The notes under the pieces: model-generated
What the model saw: only the letters and a program-made list of their open reading frames with translations
Databases searched by the model: none
What the model was told of the DNA's origin: nothing
Translations under genes and position numbers: made by a program
Shown here: positions 63,908 through 64,000 of the stretch, piece by piece
Position numbering within the stretch: the first letter of the stretch is position 1
Layout: each line of letters starts with the position of its first letter
Source: Chloroflexota bacterium
GTDB taxonomy: Bacteria > Chloroflexota > Dehalococcoidia > Lucifugimonadales > UBA3495
Length of the DNA: 64,000 nucleotides
Assembly (NCBI GenBank): GCA_028875055.1
Contig: JAPPGG010000066.1
Span: forward strand, 106,125 to 170,124
Direction: 5' to 3'

Positions 63908-64000
63908 GCCCCCTTGTACGGCAACAACGAACCCTTGCCTGAGAAACAGGGCTATCGCATGGATGGATTGGCGAACTGGAGGAGCAAGGTTGTCAGGAAA

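Overview
This is a GC-rich, gene-dense chromosomal window of a free-living bacterium. The combination of an MmgE/PrpD protein, two xanthine-dehydrogenase-type loci, two adjacent CaiB/BaiF CoA transferases, beta-hydroxyacid dehydrogenases, a hydantoinase-type amidohydrolase and lipoproteins with long Thr/Pro linkers resembles Chloroflexota of the Dehalococcoidia/SAR202 type. That placement is inference from gene content; there is no rRNA or other phylogenetic marker here. No integrase, phage structural gene, complete transposase-bearing IS or CRISPR array is visible.

Layout. 1-10.2 kb: a truncated MmgE/PrpD gene, a secreted S9 peptidase lipoprotein, an FAD-dependent amine/amino-acid oxidoreductase, and a complete three-subunit molybdenum hydroxylase operon (FAD, 2Fe-2S, Mo subunits). 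11.3-16.6 kb: a tightly coupled five-gene minus-strand operon with a coiled-coil protein, a P-loop-less relative of BREX ATPases, an intact BrxD-like P-loop ATPase, a small unknown protein and an SNF2 helicase. It has no methyltransferase, PglZ or nuclease and is the best candidate for an undescribed, possibly defence-related system. 16.9-23.4 kb: an ABC-F ATPase, tRNA-Ser(UGA) with its own terminator, and a peptide-type ABC importer (two permeases and a binding lipoprotein). 23.5-31.7 kb: a zinc-homeostasis island with a WD40 protein overlapping a CobW GTPase, a decayed CobW duplicate, ZnuB/AztB, ZnuC/AztA, an 829-residue zinc-binding protein with an AztD-like beta-propeller inserted in its His-rich loop, and a Fur/Zur regulator. 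Three matching 15-bp palindromes (TGAtATnnnATATCA) sit upstream of zur, the binding-protein gene and cobW, so a Zur regulon can be read directly from the sequence.

32.4-48.4 kb: catabolic and envelope genes: a hydantoinase-like amidohydrolase, an MMPL transporter, a RidA-family protein lacking the usual arginine, two CoA transferases, a hydroxyisobutyrate-dehydrogenase-like enzyme, a tandem-domain lipoprotein, a second molybdenum hydroxylase lacking an adjacent 2Fe-2S subunit, a DUF4268 protein and a DUF3500 protein. 49-56 kb: an alpha/beta hydrolase, a rubrerythrin-VIT (MbfA-type) iron exporter, a second dehydrogenase, a VOC protein, an unknown 438-residue protein and two tandem paralogous membrane proteins. 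56.6-61.3 kb: housekeeping genes yqeY, purQ, argC (type 2) and purL. 61.4-63.9 kb: a cupredoxin-like lipoprotein, a His-rich exported protein and a YtkA/FixH-like membrane protein.

Intergenic regions carry several dispersed repeats: a 143-bp MITE-like element with terminal inverted repeats and a 9-bp target duplication, two hairpin elements with short inverted ends, four copies of a repeat containing the CCGGCGNAAGCCGG core, and two copies of another roughly 125-bp repeat.
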